The position numbers were made by a program, and so were the translations under genes. Of a stretch of DNA of 64,000 nucleotides, positions 44,415 through 54,291 are shown piece after piece. The DNA is from Rubellimicrobium rubrum. GTDB lineage: Bacteria > Pseudomonadota > Alphaproteobacteria > Rhodobacterales > Rhodobacteraceae. The notes under the pieces are model-generated. The model made no database searches. It had not been told where the DNA came from and worked only from the letters and a program-made list of their open reading frames with translations. The stretch covers positions 1 through 64,000 of the forward strand of contig NZ_VDFU01000009.1 of the NCBI RefSeq assembly GCF_006152115.1, written 5' to 3'. The first letter of the stretch is position 1; each line of letters opens with the position of its first letter.

Positions 44415-44996
44415 TCAGGCGCGGCGGCAGGAATGAAGTTGCGCATCGTACATGGCCGCGCGTTCGCCCAGATCCTGCGCGACGCGCATGAGCCAAGCCT
44501 TTTCGCGGTAGCTCTGCCGCGCGAAGCCCGACCGCCCTTCGTGATAGGCCAGATACTGGTTGGTGGTGTCGTTGAGCGGGACGCCCAGCTCGGCCGTGGT
44601 TTGCGCCATGTACCAACCCATGAAGTCGGTCGCGTCGAAGATGTCGTCCCGCCGCCCGCCGCCCCGCGCACGCTGGTATTCGGCCCATGTGCCGTCCAGC
44701 GCCTGGCTGTAGCCATAGGCCGAGGACTGGCGCCCCACCGGGATCACGCCCAGGGCGTACTGATGCGGCGTCCGTGCGTTCCCGATGAACTTGGATTCCT
44801 GGTAGATGATGGCCATCTGGACCGCGACGGGAACGCCCCACTGGCGTTCGGTGGCGCGGAAGGCCCGCTGGTACGAAGGCCGCTGCTCCAGGATGCGGCA
44901 GGCGTTGTCCAGGTCACGGGGCGCGGAATACTCCCGATTGCCGCCGCAGGCCGCCACAAGGAGGACCAGCGCCAACACGCGCAGTTGCTTGCTCAT
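44415..44996 (-). CDS. Lysozyme-fold lipoprotein (lytic transglycosylase-like)
   Basis: The product has 193 residues. MSKQLRVLALVLLVAACGGN is a lipoprotein signal with the acylated Cys17. WGVPVAVQMAIIYQESKFIGNAR carries the probable catalytic glutamate of the SLT fold. SSAYGYSQALDGTWAEYQRA and FMGWYMAQTTAELGV and YLAYHEGRSGF follow the lytic transglycosylase order. It probably cleaves peptidoglycan glycan strands at the envelope. It is upstream of the kinase and response regulator on the same strand with a 53-base gap that holds the putative site C. Confidence 0.88.
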   Translation of the reverse strand: MSKQLRVLALVLLVAACGGNREYSAPRDLDNACRILEQRPSYQRAFRATERQWGVPVAVQMAIIYQESKFIGNARTPHQYALGVIPVGRQSSAYGYSQALDGTWAEYQRARGGGRRDDIFDATDFMGWYMAQTTAELGVPLNDTTNQYLAYHEGRSGFARQSYREKAWLMRVAQDLGERAAMYDAQLHSCRRA

Positions 44997-45225
44997 CGCC
45001 CGATGTCCCTCGACTCGTCCACGGGGTCGGCCCCGCCTGTTGTTGCGGCCAGTCTAGCGCAAGAGCAGGCGGCAGGAAACCGGGTTTGCTCATGCAGGGC
45101 CCGAACCGAAGGCCTGCGGTCGACTGTTAACGCCAACGACACGGAGTGTTTCATGACCAAAACATGGCAAAATTGTGGACTTTTCAGAGACTGAGGCTTC
45201 TTATTCGAGCTGAGAGGGCCGGATC

Positions 45226-45552
45226 ATGCGCACCACCGTCGCGAAGTACAACTTGGGCCAAGTGCTCCGCCATCGGACGCGTCCGTTCCGGGGCGTGGTG
45301 TTCGACATCGATGCGACGTTCTCCAGGACCGAGGACTGGTATCAGGCCATCCCCGAAGATGTCCGGCCCTGCCGGGATCAGCCCTTCTACCATCTCCTCG
45401 CCGAGAACGACGAGAGCGCCTACGTGGCTTATGTGTCCGAACAGAACCTCGTGCCGGACAATTCGGGCCAACCGGTGGAGCATCCAGACCTTCGCGACCT
45501 GTTCGGACCGTTTCAGGATGGGCACTACGCGCTTCAGGCGCAGCTCAACTGA
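45226..45552 (+). CDS. hspQ: Heat shock protein HspQ
   Basis: The product has 108 residues, as expected. AKYNLGQVLRHRTRPFRGVVFDIDATFS is the YccV-like opening, followed by QPFYHLLAENDESAYVAYVSEQNL. HspQ binds hemimethylated DNA and in E. coli/Salmonella acts as an adaptor that stimulates Lon. I do not see a clear RpoH-type promoter upstream. The gene stands alone on its strand, with about 230 bases on each side that hold no recognisable gene. Confidence 0.92.
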   Translation: MRTTVAKYNLGQVLRHRTRPFRGVVFDIDATFSRTEDWYQAIPEDVRPCRDQPFYHLLAENDESAYVAYVSEQNLVPDNSGQPVEHPDLRDLFGPFQDGHYALQAQLN

Positions 45553-45779
45553 TCGGGTCCGGCCGCTTCCCCGGCTTGGATCACGCGGTGGGGGCTGCGT
45601 CATCCGGGCCGGGAAAGCCATGCCGTGCAGCTACCCTGCCCAGGCGACCGGGCCCGGCTGGGGAAGGAATCGGGCGGCACCAAGGCGCCTCATGCCCACA
45701 GCGTTGCGTGCACGGAAACAGGTCTTGCCTTTGCTCCTGCGCCCAGGCGTGATGCAGACCGATCCGGACCGGAGGCACC

Positions 45780-46238
45780 ATGCGCGTCGATTATGAGGAC
45801 TTGCGTCGCAACATCCTCGCCCTGACGGAGGGTGAGGACGACGCCGTGGCCCTGATGGCGACCGTCGCCTGCGAGGTTCACCATGCCGATGACCGCTTCG
45901 ACTGGACCGGCTTCTACCGGGTGGTCGCGCCCGGTCTGCTCAAGATCGGTCCCTACCAGGGCGGGCATGGCTGCCTCGTGATTCCGTTCGAGCGGGGCGT
46001 CTGTGGCGCAGCCGCCCGCACGGGCGAGATCCAACTCGTCCCTGACGTGGAGGCCTTTCCGGGCCATATCGCCTGCTCCTCCTCCACCCGGAGCGAGATC
46101 GTGCTCCCGGTGCTGGACGGCGCGGGGCGTCTGATCGGCGTGTTCGACATCGACAGCGACCAAGCCGCCGCTTTTGATGAGACAGACGCGCGGGGGCTCC
46201 AGACGATTCTGGCCGCTGCCTTTTCCCGGGTGTCGTGA
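45780..46238 (+). CDS. msrC: GAF-domain free methionine-R-sulfoxide reductase
   Basis: Reduces free methionine-(R)-sulfoxide. The product has 152 residues, a single GAF domain. FDWTGFYRVVAPGLLKIGPYQG is the family strand. All three functional cysteines of fRMsr are present: Cys65 in GGHGCLVIPF, Cys75 in RGVCGAAA and Cys99 in GHIACSSSTRSEIVLPV. Their presence supports enzymatic activity rather than a simple sensor GAF domain. It overlaps the GFA gene by GTGA and heads a three-gene run. Confidence 0.92.
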   Translation: MRVDYEDLRRNILALTEGEDDAVALMATVACEVHHADDRFDWTGFYRVVAPGLLKIGPYQGGHGCLVIPFERGVCGAAARTGEIQLVPDVEAFPGHIACSSSTRSEIVLPVLDGAGRLIGVFDIDSDQAAAFDETDARGLQTILAAAFSRVS

Positions 46239-46960
46239 AGGGTTCCTGTCATTGCGGCGCTGTCCGCTTCGAGGTTCGCGGCGACGTGCGGCGGACCTCC
46301 TTCTGCCACTGCTCCCAGTGCCGAAGGCAGTCCGGCGGGGTCTGGGCCTCGGCGGACATCGCGCGCGAAGCTCTGGAGATCGAGGGGCCAGTCCGCTGGT
46401 TCGCTGCCAGCCCCAAGGCCCGGCGGGGCTTCTGCCCTGAGTGCGGAGCCTACCTGTTCTGGGAGGCCGACGGGTCGGGCGAGATCGCCTTTGGGCTCGG
46501 CGCGGTGGATGGGCCAACTGGCCTGACAGTGACGCGGCATCTGTTCGTGACGGACGTGCTGCCTTTGCCCCAAGGTCCGGTCCAGGGGACCTGCCTGTGT
46601 GGCGAAGTCAGCGTGACCCTGGAGGATAACTCTGGTGAGGTGACGGCCTGTCATTGCGTCCAGTGCCGCAAGGTGTCGGGCCATCTGCCCTTCAGCCTGG
46701 ACGACCCCGACCGCCGCGCGCGGATGGAAGGGGACCTTGCGACCTATCGCAGCCCTGGGGGCGCTGTTCGTCGGTTCTGCCCTCACTGCGGCAGCAAGAT
46801 CGCCTTCGACGGGGCCGAGGGTCTCAGATCGGTCTATATCGGGCTCTTCGACCTTCTCGGGGGCCACAGGCCAGACCTGCACATCTTCACGGCCTACAAG
46901 GGCGACTACTACGCGCTGCCAGCCCAGTCCCGGGCTTATCCCGGCGCTGGCCCGGCTTGA
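46235..46960 (+). CDS. Protein with two tandem GFA domains
   Basis: The product has 241 residues from the GTG that overlaps the msrC stop. Each half is a complete GFA (glutathione-dependent formaldehyde-activating) zinc domain. The first has Cys5, 7, 24, 26, 29, 67 and 70 (CHC, FCHCSQC, FCPECG). The second has Cys120, 122, 139, 141, 144, 182 and 185 (CLC, CHCVQC, FCPHCG). Ordinary family members have one domain of 110-150 residues. The reaction of most GFA proteins is uncertain. Position after msrC suggests a role in redox or thiol chemistry, by inference only. Confidence 0.9.
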   Translation: MKGSCHCGAVRFEVRGDVRRTSFCHCSQCRRQSGGVWASADIAREALEIEGPVRWFAASPKARRGFCPECGAYLFWEADGSGEIAFGLGAVDGPTGLTVTRHLFVTDVLPLPQGPVQGTCLCGEVSVTLEDNSGEVTACHCVQCRKVSGHLPFSLDDPDRRARMEGDLATYRSPGGAVRRFCPHCGSKIAFDGAEGLRSVYIGLFDLLGGHRPDLHIFTAYKGDYYALPAQSRAYPGAGPA

Positions 46961-47021
46961 ACCGGGCCCACTAGCAGCGGCTACCCTTGCCACCAGCGCC
47001 CTCGTCAGCCAGATGCCCGCC

Positions 47022-47669
47022 ATGGACGCCACCTATAACCCGCCGCAAGACCCGCTCAGGATCCTCCATGACGACCACGAACTGGTCTTCGTGGACAAGC
47101 CTGCGGGCCTCCTCTCGGTCCCTGGCAAGGGCGAGCACCTGGCCGACTGCCTGATCGAGAGGGTGCGTAGGGTGTTCCCGACCGTCCTGCTGGTCCACCG
47201 GCTCGACCGCGACACCTCGGGCGTGATGGTCTTCGCACTGACTCCGCTCGCCCAAAGGCATCTGGGCTGGCAATTCGAGGAGCGGACGACGAAAAAGGCT
47301 TATGTCGCCCGGCTTTGGGGCGAGATGGCCGAAAAGGAAGGCACGGTGGACCGCCCGATCATGGTGGACTGGCCGAACCGCCCCAAGCAGATGATCCACC
47401 CGGACGGCCGCCCCGCCGTGACCCATTGGAAAGTCCTCAAGCGCGGTGATGGCGAGACGCGGGTTCGGCTCCACCCCGAGACGGGCCGCTCCCACCAGTT
47501 GCGGGTCCACATGGCATCGCTGGGTCACCCGATCCTGGGCGACCCGTTCTATGCCGAAGGGCCCGCGCGCGAGAATTACGAGCGCCTGATGCTCCACGCC
47601 GAAAGCCTTCAGGTCCGCCACCCCGACGGGGGGCGGACCCTGCGCATCGCCGCGCCCGCGCCGTTCTAG
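47022..47669 (+). CDS. rluA: Pseudouridine synthase RluA
   Basis: Converts uridine to pseudouridine in 23S rRNA and some tRNAs (E. coli RluA acts on U746 and tRNA U32). The product has 215 residues. [20 protein letters not shown] at the start matches E. coli RluA in order and spacing; an ATG nine bases upstream is possible. [33 protein letters not shown] with catalytic Asp, [16 protein letters not shown] and [20 protein letters not shown] complete the family. The end overlaps the convergent dapA stop by four bases. Confidence 0.95.
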   Translation: MDATYNPPQDPLRILHDDHELVFVDKPAGLLSVPGKGEHLADCLIERVRRVFPTVLLVHRLDRDTSGVMVFALTPLAQRHLGWQFEERTTKKAYVARLWGEMAEKEGTVDRPIMVDWPNRPKQMIHPDGRPAVTHWKVLKRGDGETRVRLHPETGRSHQLRVHMASLGHPILGDPFYAEGPARENYERLMLHAESLQVRHPDGGRTLRIAAPAPF

Positions 47670-48538
47670 TTGATCAGGCCCGCGTGCCGCATCGCCGCCT
47701 GAATCGCGTCCTTGACGCGGCCGGTCGGCGGCAGCAGCGGCGAGCGGACCTCCTCCGAGCACAGCCCGAGGACCGACAGCGCGTACTTTGCCCCGGCCAC
47801 GCCCGGCTCCAGGAAGATCGCCTCGTGCAGCGGCATGAGCCGATCCTGGTAGTCCAGGGCGCTCTTGTAGTCGCCGCGCAGCGTCGCCTCCTGGAACTCG
47901 GCGCAGAGACGCGGCGCGACGTTGGCGGTCACGCTGATGCACCCCCGCCCGCCATGGGCGTTGAAGCCCAGTGCGGTCGCATCCTCGCCCGACAACTGGC
48001 AGAAGTCCGTGCCGCAGGTGATCCGCTGCTTGGGCACGCGGCTCAGGTCGCCGGTCGCGTCCTTGACGCCGACGATCATCGGGAGCCGGGCCAGTTCACC
48101 CATGGTGACAGGCGTCATATCCACGACCGACCGACCGGGGATGTTGTAGATCACGATGGGAAGGCCCACCTCGGCCGCGGCACGGAAATGGGCGATGAGG
48201 CCCGCCTGGGTGGGCTTGTTGTAATACGGTGTAACAACCAGGGCCGCCGCCGCGCCCGCGCGCTTGGCCGCCTCCACGAGCCGTACCGTCTCGATGGTGT
48301 TGTTCGACCCGGCGCCTGCGATCACCGGCACCCGCCCGGCAGCCAGCTTGACCACCGTCTTGACCACGAAATCATGTTCCTCGTGGCTCAGGGTCGGGCT
48401 TTCGCCGGTCGTGCCCACGGGCACCAGCCCGTGCGAGCCTTCGGCGATCTGCCATTCCACCAGACGTTTCAGCGCATCCAGGTCGAGCTTGCCATCGCGG
48501 AAGGGGGTGACGAGGGCGGGAAGCGAGCCCTGGAACAT
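47666..48538 (-). CDS. dapA: 4-hydroxy-tetrahydrodipicolinate synthase
   Basis: Condenses pyruvate with aspartate semialdehyde in lysine/diaminopimelate synthesis. The product has 290 residues. [14 protein letters not shown] opens it, [17 protein letters not shown] carries the Thr-Thr pair, [15 protein letters not shown] and [11 protein letters not shown] hold the active-site tyrosines, and [13 protein letters not shown] has the Schiff-base lysine near 163. Together with the DapC-like aminotransferase near 36 kb it covers two steps of the same pathway, though in separate units. It is divergent from the slt gene. Confidence 0.96.
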   Translation of the reverse strand: MFQGSLPALVTPFRDGKLDLDALKRLVEWQIAEGSHGLVPVGTTGESPTLSHEEHDFVVKTVVKLAAGRVPVIAGAGSNNTIETVRLVEAAKRAGAAAALVVTPYYNKPTQAGLIAHFRAAAEVGLPIVIYNIPGRSVVDMTPVTMGELARLPMIVGVKDATGDLSRVPKQRITCGTDFCQLSGEDATALGFNAHGGRGCISVTANVAPRLCAEFQEATLRGDYKSALDYQDRLMPLHEAIFLEPGVAGAKYALSVLGLCSEEVRSPLLPPTGRVKDAIQAAMRHAGLIN

Positions 48539-48718
48539 TTCGGCGATCCTTTCCGTTGATCCACCAGACGGAACGGGGCGGTGTGACCCCGGCATCACGG
48601 CGCGGGAACCCCTAGACGGTTTTCCGCCGACTGCCAAGTTAGTGACTTGTTCGTTGACGGCACGCCTGCAACCCTGAGATGGAATTCCCTCGAATCCTTC
48701 TCCCGGACCAGGCGCCCC

Positions 48719-50851
48719 ATGCGATTCTCGGAACTCCCTGCCTTTGCCTTCCGGCGCCTGGCGGCGTCCTCCCTTGTTCTGTCCATCGCCGCAGGTGCGG
48801 CCATGGCGGAATCGACCGCCGTATCGGCTCTGCGCGAGGCCACGCGCGAGGCGCGGTCCGGCGACTGGGAAAGCGCCTTCGCCGCCGCCGAGGATGGAGG
48901 ACCGGTGGTCGAGGCCATCCTTGACTGGCAGGCGCTGCGCGACTCCGGGGGCGAGTTCCACGAATACGCGACCTTCATCACCGAGCATCCGGACTGGCCC
49001 GATCTGGACAGCCTGCGTGCGAACGGCGAGACGTCGATCCCCGCCAGTGCCTCGCCCGATGAGGTCCTGACCTATTTCGGCGAAGCCTTGCCGCAGACGG
49101 GGCAGGGGGCGCGCGCCCTGGCGCGTGCGCTGGTGGCCCAAGGGCGCGAGGACGACGCCCGCGCCATGCTGGAAAAGGTGTGGCTGACCCAGCCGCTCAA
49201 CGACGCCGGACAGGCCGCCTTGGTCCAGGCCTATGGCGATTGGCTCGAGCCGCTCCACGCGCAGCGCGCGGAGGCCATGCTCTGGCGCTGGCGCACTTCG
49301 GACGCCGAGCGGATGCTGTCGCTGCTGCCCGATGAGCGGCGCGCCCTAGTGCGGGCGCGCATGGCGCTGATCCGGGGCGGCAACGCCCGCGACCTGATCG
49401 CCAAGATTCCGGGCGGTCTCCGGGACGATCCGGGCCTGGCCTATGACCGCTATAACCATCTGGCCGAGGACGGCGACTACAGCGAGGCGCTGGCGATCCT
49501 CAAGGCGCGGAGCAAGTCGGCTGAGGATCTGGGCGAGCCCTTCCGCTGGGCCGCGTGGCGTGCGCAGATCGTCCGCTGGCTCATGCGCGAAGGGCGCGCG
49601 CAGGAAGCCTACGACTTGGCAGCGAGCCATCACCTTTCCGAGCCGAGCGACGTTTACGCCGATCTTGAATGGCTGGCCGGCTATCTGAGCCTGCGTTATC
49701 TTGATGATCCCGAGCGTGCGCTCGCGCATTTCCAGGCCTCTGAGAAGGCCGTCAAGGGCCCCATCGCCGCCTCGCGCGCTGCATACTGGCAGGGGCGGGC
49801 CGAAGATGAGATCGGAGTCTTCGACGCCGCAGCCTTTTCCTATGCACGGGGCGCGCGCCATCAGACTGCCTTCTACGGGCTTCTTTCGGCCGAGCGTCTG
49901 GGCTTGTCCCTGGACCCGCGCCTGACGGGGCAGGAGGACTTCGGGGACTGGCGCAAGTCACCAGCCATGGCGGGTGACCTGACGCAGGCCATGCTGCTGC
50001 TGCTTGCCGCGGGGGATCGTGACGACGCCCTTCGCTTCACGCTCCAGCTTGCTCGGACGCTGGACCGAACGGGCATGGGGCAGCTTGGCAACCTGCTGGA
50101 GCAAATGCAGGAACCCTACATGGCCGTTCTGGCCGGAAAGGCCGCCGTGGAGCGCGGGGTCGTGATCCCGACCGCATACTTCCCGCTCCACCCGATGGCC
50201 CGGCAGGACTGGCCGGTCGAGCCTGAACTGGCGCTGTCCATCGCGCGGCGCGAATCCGAGTTCAACGCGGGCGTCGCATCGCCGGTCGGTGCGCAGGGCT
50301 TGATGCAACTCATGCCCGCCACGGCGCGCGAGGTCGCGGGCGACCTGCGATTGCCCTATTCGCGCGACCGGCTCACCGACTGGGAGTATAACGCCACGCT
50401 GGGCACGCAGTACCTCGCCATGCTGGAGCAGATGTTCGGGACTTCGCCAGTGCTGATCGCGGCCGGCTATAACGCCGGTCCCGGTCGGCCCCGTCAGTGG
50501 ATGGGCCAGCGCGGCGACATCCGCGACGCCGAGGTGGATGTCGTCGATTGGATCGAGCACATCCCATTCGCCGAGACCCGCACTTACGTGATGCGCGTCG
50601 CCGAATCGATCCCGATCTATCGGGCCCGTTTGACCGGGGTGACAGGGCCGGTGCAGTTCACAGCCCTGCTCAGGGGGCAACCACCGCATATCCGACCCTT
50701 GGCGCGGCCATTCCTGGTCGCCACGGCCGATCTGATGCCGGTCGAGCGGATATCCACCTCTTCGGCGCCGCGTGCCATTGCCAAGGAAGCTGCCATCGAG
50801 GTCGATGGTCAAGCCCGGCTCCGTCCCCTGGCTCGTCCCGACGAGGGCTGA
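48719..50851 (+). CDS. slt: Soluble lytic murein transglycosylase
   Basis: The product has 710 residues from the ATG at 48719, with a signal peptide ([20 protein letters not shown]). A long helical superhelix of repeats fills residues 50-500. The catalytic SLT domain is C-terminal (about 525-640): [21 protein letters not shown] has the catalytic Glu, then [31 protein letters not shown] and [16 protein letters not shown]. It cuts peptidoglycan to anhydro-muropeptides in the periplasm. Size and domain order match Slt70. The BadF-type kinase gene follows 63 bases downstream. Confidence 0.95.
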   Translation: MRFSELPAFAFRRLAASSLVLSIAAGAAMAESTAVSALREATREARSGDWESAFAAAEDGGPVVEAILDWQALRDSGGEFHEYATFITEHPDWPDLDSLRANGETSIPASASPDEVLTYFGEALPQTGQGARALARALVAQGREDDARAMLEKVWLTQPLNDAGQAALVQAYGDWLEPLHAQRAEAMLWRWRTSDAERMLSLLPDERRALVRARMALIRGGNARDLIAKIPGGLRDDPGLAYDRYNHLAEDGDYSEALAILKARSKSAEDLGEPFRWAAWRAQIVRWLMREGRAQEAYDLAASHHLSEPSDVYADLEWLAGYLSLRYLDDPERALAHFQASEKAVKGPIAASRAAYWQGRAEDEIGVFDAAAFSYARGARHQTAFYGLLSAERLGLSLDPRLTGQEDFGDWRKSPAMAGDLTQAMLLLLAAGDRDDALRFTLQLARTLDRTGMGQLGNLLEQMQEPYMAVLAGKAAVERGVVIPTAYFPLHPMARQDWPVEPELALSIARRESEFNAGVASPVGAQGLMQLMPATAREVAGDLRLPYSRDRLTDWEYNATLGTQYLAMLEQMFGTSPVLIAAGYNAGPGRPRQWMGQRGDIRDAEVDVVDWIEHIPFAETRTYVMRVAESIPIYRARLTGVTGPVQFTALLRGQPPHIRPLARPFLVATADLMPVERISTSSAPRAIAKEAAIEVDGQARLRPLARPDEG

Positions 50852-50914
50852 ATCGGGCTGACGGGTCTGACCGCTTCGTGCCACTCTGCCCTTGCACAGC
50901 GGCAGGGGGCGTGA

Positions 50915-51874
50915 ATGGCGAACGGGGGCGCATGGGTCGCAGCGCTCGATGGCGGCGGCACCAAGACCGCGATTGCTCTGGCCGATCGGCGCGCCGAACT
51001 GACCATTCTGCCCGAAGGGCGCGGCTGCAACCCCCAGGACGGCCCCGGCTGGGATCAGGTGCTTCGCGAAAGCCTGAACCGGGCGTTGCACAGGCCGGGC
51101 GGTCTGGCCGCCGTGGTCCTCGGGTTGCCGGGGCATGGCGAGGTGCCGGCCCACGACGCGGCCACGCGTGACCTGCTGCGCCGCACGCTGCCCGTTCCCT
51201 ACGAGCCCATGAACGACGTGGCTCTCGCCCATCTTGGCGCGTTCGGCGATGGCGCGGGCGTGCTTGTTCTCTCGGGGACGGGGTCCATGGCCGTGGCTCG
51301 CGGTCCGCAAGGGGTCGTGCGCGTGGGCGGATGGGGGGATGTGCTCGGGGACGAGGGCAGCGCCGCCTGGATCGGTCGCGAGGCGTTATCCTTGGCCACA
51401 CGGGCTCTCGACGGCCGCGCGCCAGAAGCTGTCCTCTTTGCCCGGGCACTCGTGCTCCGGCTTGGCCCCCAGGCGCAGGGCGACTTTGCCCCCCTGACTT
51501 GGCTCATGGTCCAATCGGGGACGCCACGCTCGGCCGTAGCGGCAGTGGCGCGCATCGTGGACGAGCTGGCCGCGCAAGGCCATGAGCCCGCGCAGCGCCT
51601 GCTCTGGCGCGCGGCGGCCGAGCTTGCGCGCATGGCCCGCGTCGCGGCGGCGCGGGCTGGGCTTGGTGCCTCCATGTCCTGGGTCGCAGCTGGCGGCGCC
51701 TTCCGAAGCGTGCTGCTGCGCGACGGAGTGGCCCGCGATCTTGGCCGGCCCCCCGTTCCTCCGCAGATGACGACCTTGGGCGGCGGCCTCTTGCGGGCGG
51801 CACGGCGGGCCGGATGGTACCCGGACCGTGCCTGGGCTGCCCGGGTGGATGCCCAACTGCGGGCCTGGACCTAG
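50915..51874 (+). CDS. BadF/BadG/BcrA-type ATPase, probable N-acetylglucosamine kinase
   Basis: The product has 319 residues of the ASKHA sugar-kinase fold. VAALDGGGTKTAIALAD is the phosphate-1 motif, VVLGLPGHG follows, VLVLSGTGSMAVA is the phosphate-2 motif, and GWGDVLGDEGSAAWIG is typical of the BadF/GlcNAc-kinase group. MSWVAAGGAFRSVLL is the adenosine motif. No radical dehydratase partners are near, so a sugar-kinase role fits better. Position after slt suggests recovery of wall amino sugars, by inference. The stop overlaps the convergent rsmD by four bases. Confidence 0.88.
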   Translation: MANGGAWVAALDGGGTKTAIALADRRAELTILPEGRGCNPQDGPGWDQVLRESLNRALHRPGGLAAVVLGLPGHGEVPAHDAATRDLLRRTLPVPYEPMNDVALAHLGAFGDGAGVLVLSGTGSMAVARGPQGVVRVGGWGDVLGDEGSAAWIGREALSLATRALDGRAPEAVLFARALVLRLGPQAQGDFAPLTWLMVQSGTPRSAVAAVARIVDELAAQGHEPAQRLLWRAAAELARMARVAAARAGLGASMSWVAAGGAFRSVLLRDGVARDLGRPPVPPQMTTLGGGLLRAARRAGWYPDRAWAARVDAQLRAWT

Positions 51875-52434
51875 CCCTCGACCCGCAGGAGCGTCACGGT
51901 CGTTCCGCCATAGCTTCGGCGGTCGAGAAGTCCGGTTCCGGGCAGCGGCATCATCGGCCCCGCTTCCTCCCAGACCACGACCGCTTCGGGCGCGAGCCAG
52001 CCCCCCTTGAGTGCCGCCCCAAGCGCCTGCGTCCCAAGCTCTTTCCCATAAGGCGGGTCCAGGAAGACAAGGGTGAAGGGCGGCTCAGTGTTAGCGGTCA
52101 GGCGGGTCGCATCCAGCGACAGGAGCCGCGCCTGTCCATCGCGCTTGGCCAAGCGGAGGTTTTCTCGAATAAGGCGCTGGCCCACGCGTCCCTGCTCCAC
52201 CAGAACCGCCTCGGACGCGCCCCGCGACAGGGCCTCCAACGCCAGGGCGCCGGTCCCGGCGAACAGGTCGAGCACGCGCGCGCCCGGCACCGAGTCGCCG
52301 AAGCGTCCGCCTTGCAGCAGATTGAAGATCGCCTCGCGCACCCGGTCGCTCGTGGGTCGCAGATGCGCTGCCGCGTCGCCCTCGCCGACCTCGGCAAGCT
52401 TCAGGCCCCGGTTGGCGCCACCGACGATCCTCAC
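51871..52434 (-). CDS. rsmD: 16S rRNA (guanine-966-N2)-methyltransferase
   Basis: The product has 187 residues, normal size. MRIVGGANRGLKLA opens with the RsmD motif, LRPTSDRVREAIFNLLQ follows, and ARVLDLFAGTGALALEALSRGA is the AdoMet-binding motif. TLVFLDPPYGKELG is the catalytic DPPY motif. The C-terminal strand pair ends RSYGGTTVTLLR. It is the downstream gene of a pair with the FAD oxidoreductase but transcribed in front of it... in genome order the oxidoreductase stop lies ten bases before the rsmD start on the plus-strand map, so transcription runs from the oxidoreductase gene into rsmD. Confidence 0.95.
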   Translation of the reverse strand: MRIVGGANRGLKLAEVGEGDAAAHLRPTSDRVREAIFNLLQGGRFGDSVPGARVLDLFAGTGALALEALSRGASEAVLVEQGRVGQRLIRENLRLAKRDGQARLLSLDATRLTANTEPPFTLVFLDPPYGKELGTQALGAALKGGWLAPEAVVVWEEAGPMMPLPGTGLLDRRSYGGTTVTLLRVEG

Positions 52435-52444
52435 CAGCGAGGCC

Positions 52445-53656
52445 TCATGCCTTGAGCAGCGCCTTGAGGTCGGTGGCCGGGTCGATGACCACCTCCGGCG
52501 CGGGCGACTTCCCGGCCTCCAGGAGCCGCTTGCCGATCATGTAGGCGCGCGAGTCGTTCATGGCGTCCACTGCCACCAGTCGGTCCCCGGAGTAGTACCA
52601 GTGCGACAGGCCGCCGCCGATTTCCCGGACGAAGACCCGGTCATAGCCGGTGTTGAGCCCGGCAATCTGCAGCTTGGTGTCGTACTGGTCCGACCAGAAC
52701 CAGGGCTGGGCAACATAGGGCGTGTTCGCCCCCATGATGTTCCGGGCCACCGCCTCGGCCTGATCGATGGCGTTGCCCACCGACTCCAGCCGGATTCGCC
52801 CGTCCCCATGGGGCAGGGACGCGCAGTCCCCCGCCGCCCAGACATGCGGGGCCGAGGTGCGCCCGTATTCGTCCGTCCTGATGCCGTTCTCCACCTCGAT
52901 GCCCGCGCTCTCCGCCAGCTTGGTGTTCGGCACCACGCCGACGCCGACCAGCACGAGGTCCACGGGGATCTCCTCACCGGTGGACAACACCGCGCCTCGC
53001 ACATGGCCGTTCTCGCCCAGCAGCCCTTCAAGGCCGACGCTTTCGCGGATTGTCACGCCCATGGCGGCGTGGAGCCTGCGGAAATAGTCGGAGGTCTCGG
53101 GCGAGGCCACGCGCTGCAGGATGCGGGGGGCCATCTCGACCAACGTGACCGCCAGCCCCCGCTTGGCGCAGACCGCCGCTGCCTCGAGGCCGATATAGCC
53201 GCCCCCCACGACAAGGACGCGCTTGCCCTCTGCCAGCTCGGGTGCCAGACGGTCGGCGTCGCGGATGTCGCGCATGACCAGAACGCCGTCGAGGTCGCCC
53301 CCGATCGCCGCTGGAAGCCGGCGGGGGGTGGAGCCGGTGGTCAGCGCCAGCTCGTCGTAAGGGACCACTCCGCCGGTGACGAGGCTGACCTCCCTGCGTC
53401 CGGTGTCGATGAACGCGACCTCGGCCCCCAGGCGAAGGTCGATACCCTGCTCGGCATAGAAGCTCTCGGGCCGCAGATAGAGCCGCTCACGCGCCAGTTC
53501 GCCCAGCAGGTAGTCCTTGGACAGCGGCGGGCGCTGGTAGGGGGGGTGGGGCTCGGCCCCGATGAGGGTGATCTGGCCGTCGAAGCCGTCCTCGCGCAGC
53601 CGCGCCGTCAGCGCCAGCCCCGCTTGGCCCGCACCCACCACCACAACATGGGTCAT
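52445..53656 (-). CDS. FAD/NAD-dependent ferredoxin-reductase-like oxidoreductase
   Basis: The product has 403 residues from the ATG at 53656. THVVVVGAGQAGLALTARLR is the FAD motif. PPYQRPPLSKDYLLGE is typical of putidaredoxin/rhodocoxin reductase-type proteins. KRVLVVGGGYIGLEAAAVCAKRG is the NAD motif near 140. VWAAGDCASLP is the second FAD motif, and WFWSDQYDTKLQIAGL the C-terminal signature. It likely reduces a ferredoxin or rubredoxin; no such partner or P450 is adjacent. It is upstream of rsmD on the same strand. Confidence 0.92.
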   Translation of the reverse strand: MTHVVVVGAGQAGLALTARLREDGFDGQITLIGAEPHPPYQRPPLSKDYLLGELARERLYLRPESFYAEQGIDLRLGAEVAFIDTGRREVSLVTGGVVPYDELALTTGSTPRRLPAAIGGDLDGVLVMRDIRDADRLAPELAEGKRVLVVGGGYIGLEAAAVCAKRGLAVTLVEMAPRILQRVASPETSDYFRRLHAAMGVTIRESVGLEGLLGENGHVRGAVLSTGEEIPVDLVLVGVGVVPNTKLAESAGIEVENGIRTDEYGRTSAPHVWAAGDCASLPHGDGRIRLESVGNAIDQAEAVARNIMGANTPYVAQPWFWSDQYDTKLQIAGLNTGYDRVFVREIGGGLSHWYYSGDRLVAVDAMNDSRAYMIGKRLLEAGKSPAPEVVIDPATDLKALLKA

Positions 53657-53730
53657 GCCGCCCCCCTCCCGCTTGACGGCAGGCAACCTATCCTCCCTTG
53701 CTGCACGCGCAATCGCAAAAGAGGATTCCC

Positions 53731-54222
53731 ATGGCGGTCAAGGCTGGCGAACGGATGCCCGAGGGCAAGCTTCTGAAGATGGGTGCGAACGGCGTGGACG
53801 GCGTAGACACGCGCGACCTGTTCGCCGGTCGGCGGGTGGTCGTGTTCGGGCTGCCCGGCGCCTTCACCGGCACCTGCTCGACGGCGCATGTGCCCAGCTA
53901 CATGCGGGTGATGCCTTCCCTTACCGCGCGGGGCGTGGACGAGGTCATCTGCGTGGCGGCCAACGATCCTTGGGTGATGAAGGCCTGGGGCGAGGCGACC
54001 GGGGCGGCCTCGGCGGGCATCACCATGCTTGCCGACCCCTCGGGCGACTGGATCGAGGTCCTGGGCACGGCCTTCGATGCGCCGCAGGTCGGCTTCCACC
54101 GCCGCTCGCGCCGGTTCTCGGCGCTGGTCGTGGATGGGGTGGTGGAAATCTGGCACGAGGAGGCGGGCCCCGGCGTCTGCGAAGCCACCGCCGGCGAGGC
54201 GATGCTGACCGCCATGGGCTGA
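53731..54222 (+). CDS. Peroxiredoxin of the Prx5 type
   Basis: Reduces hydrogen peroxide or organic peroxides with a thiol donor. The product has 163 residues from the ATG at 53731. VVVFGLPGAFTGTCSTAHVPSY contains the P-x3-T-x2-C active site with the peroxidatic cysteine near residue 50. VDEVICVAANDPWVMKAW and FSALVVDGVVEIWHEE are Prx5 landmarks. A second cysteine (GVCEATAGEAML) near residue 150 may act in resolution. It is divergent from the FAD oxidoreductase across 74 bases. Confidence 0.93.
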   Translation: MAVKAGERMPEGKLLKMGANGVDGVDTRDLFAGRRVVVFGLPGAFTGTCSTAHVPSYMRVMPSLTARGVDEVICVAANDPWVMKAWGEATGAASAGITMLADPSGDWIEVLGTAFDAPQVGFHRRSRRFSALVVDGVVEIWHEEAGPGVCEATAGEAMLTAMG

Positions 54223-54291
54223 CCTGTCGGCCCGCAAGCGGCTGCCGTTCTGGCCCGGCCGGTTGGCCGGGTTCGGGCATGGGCCGACGCC

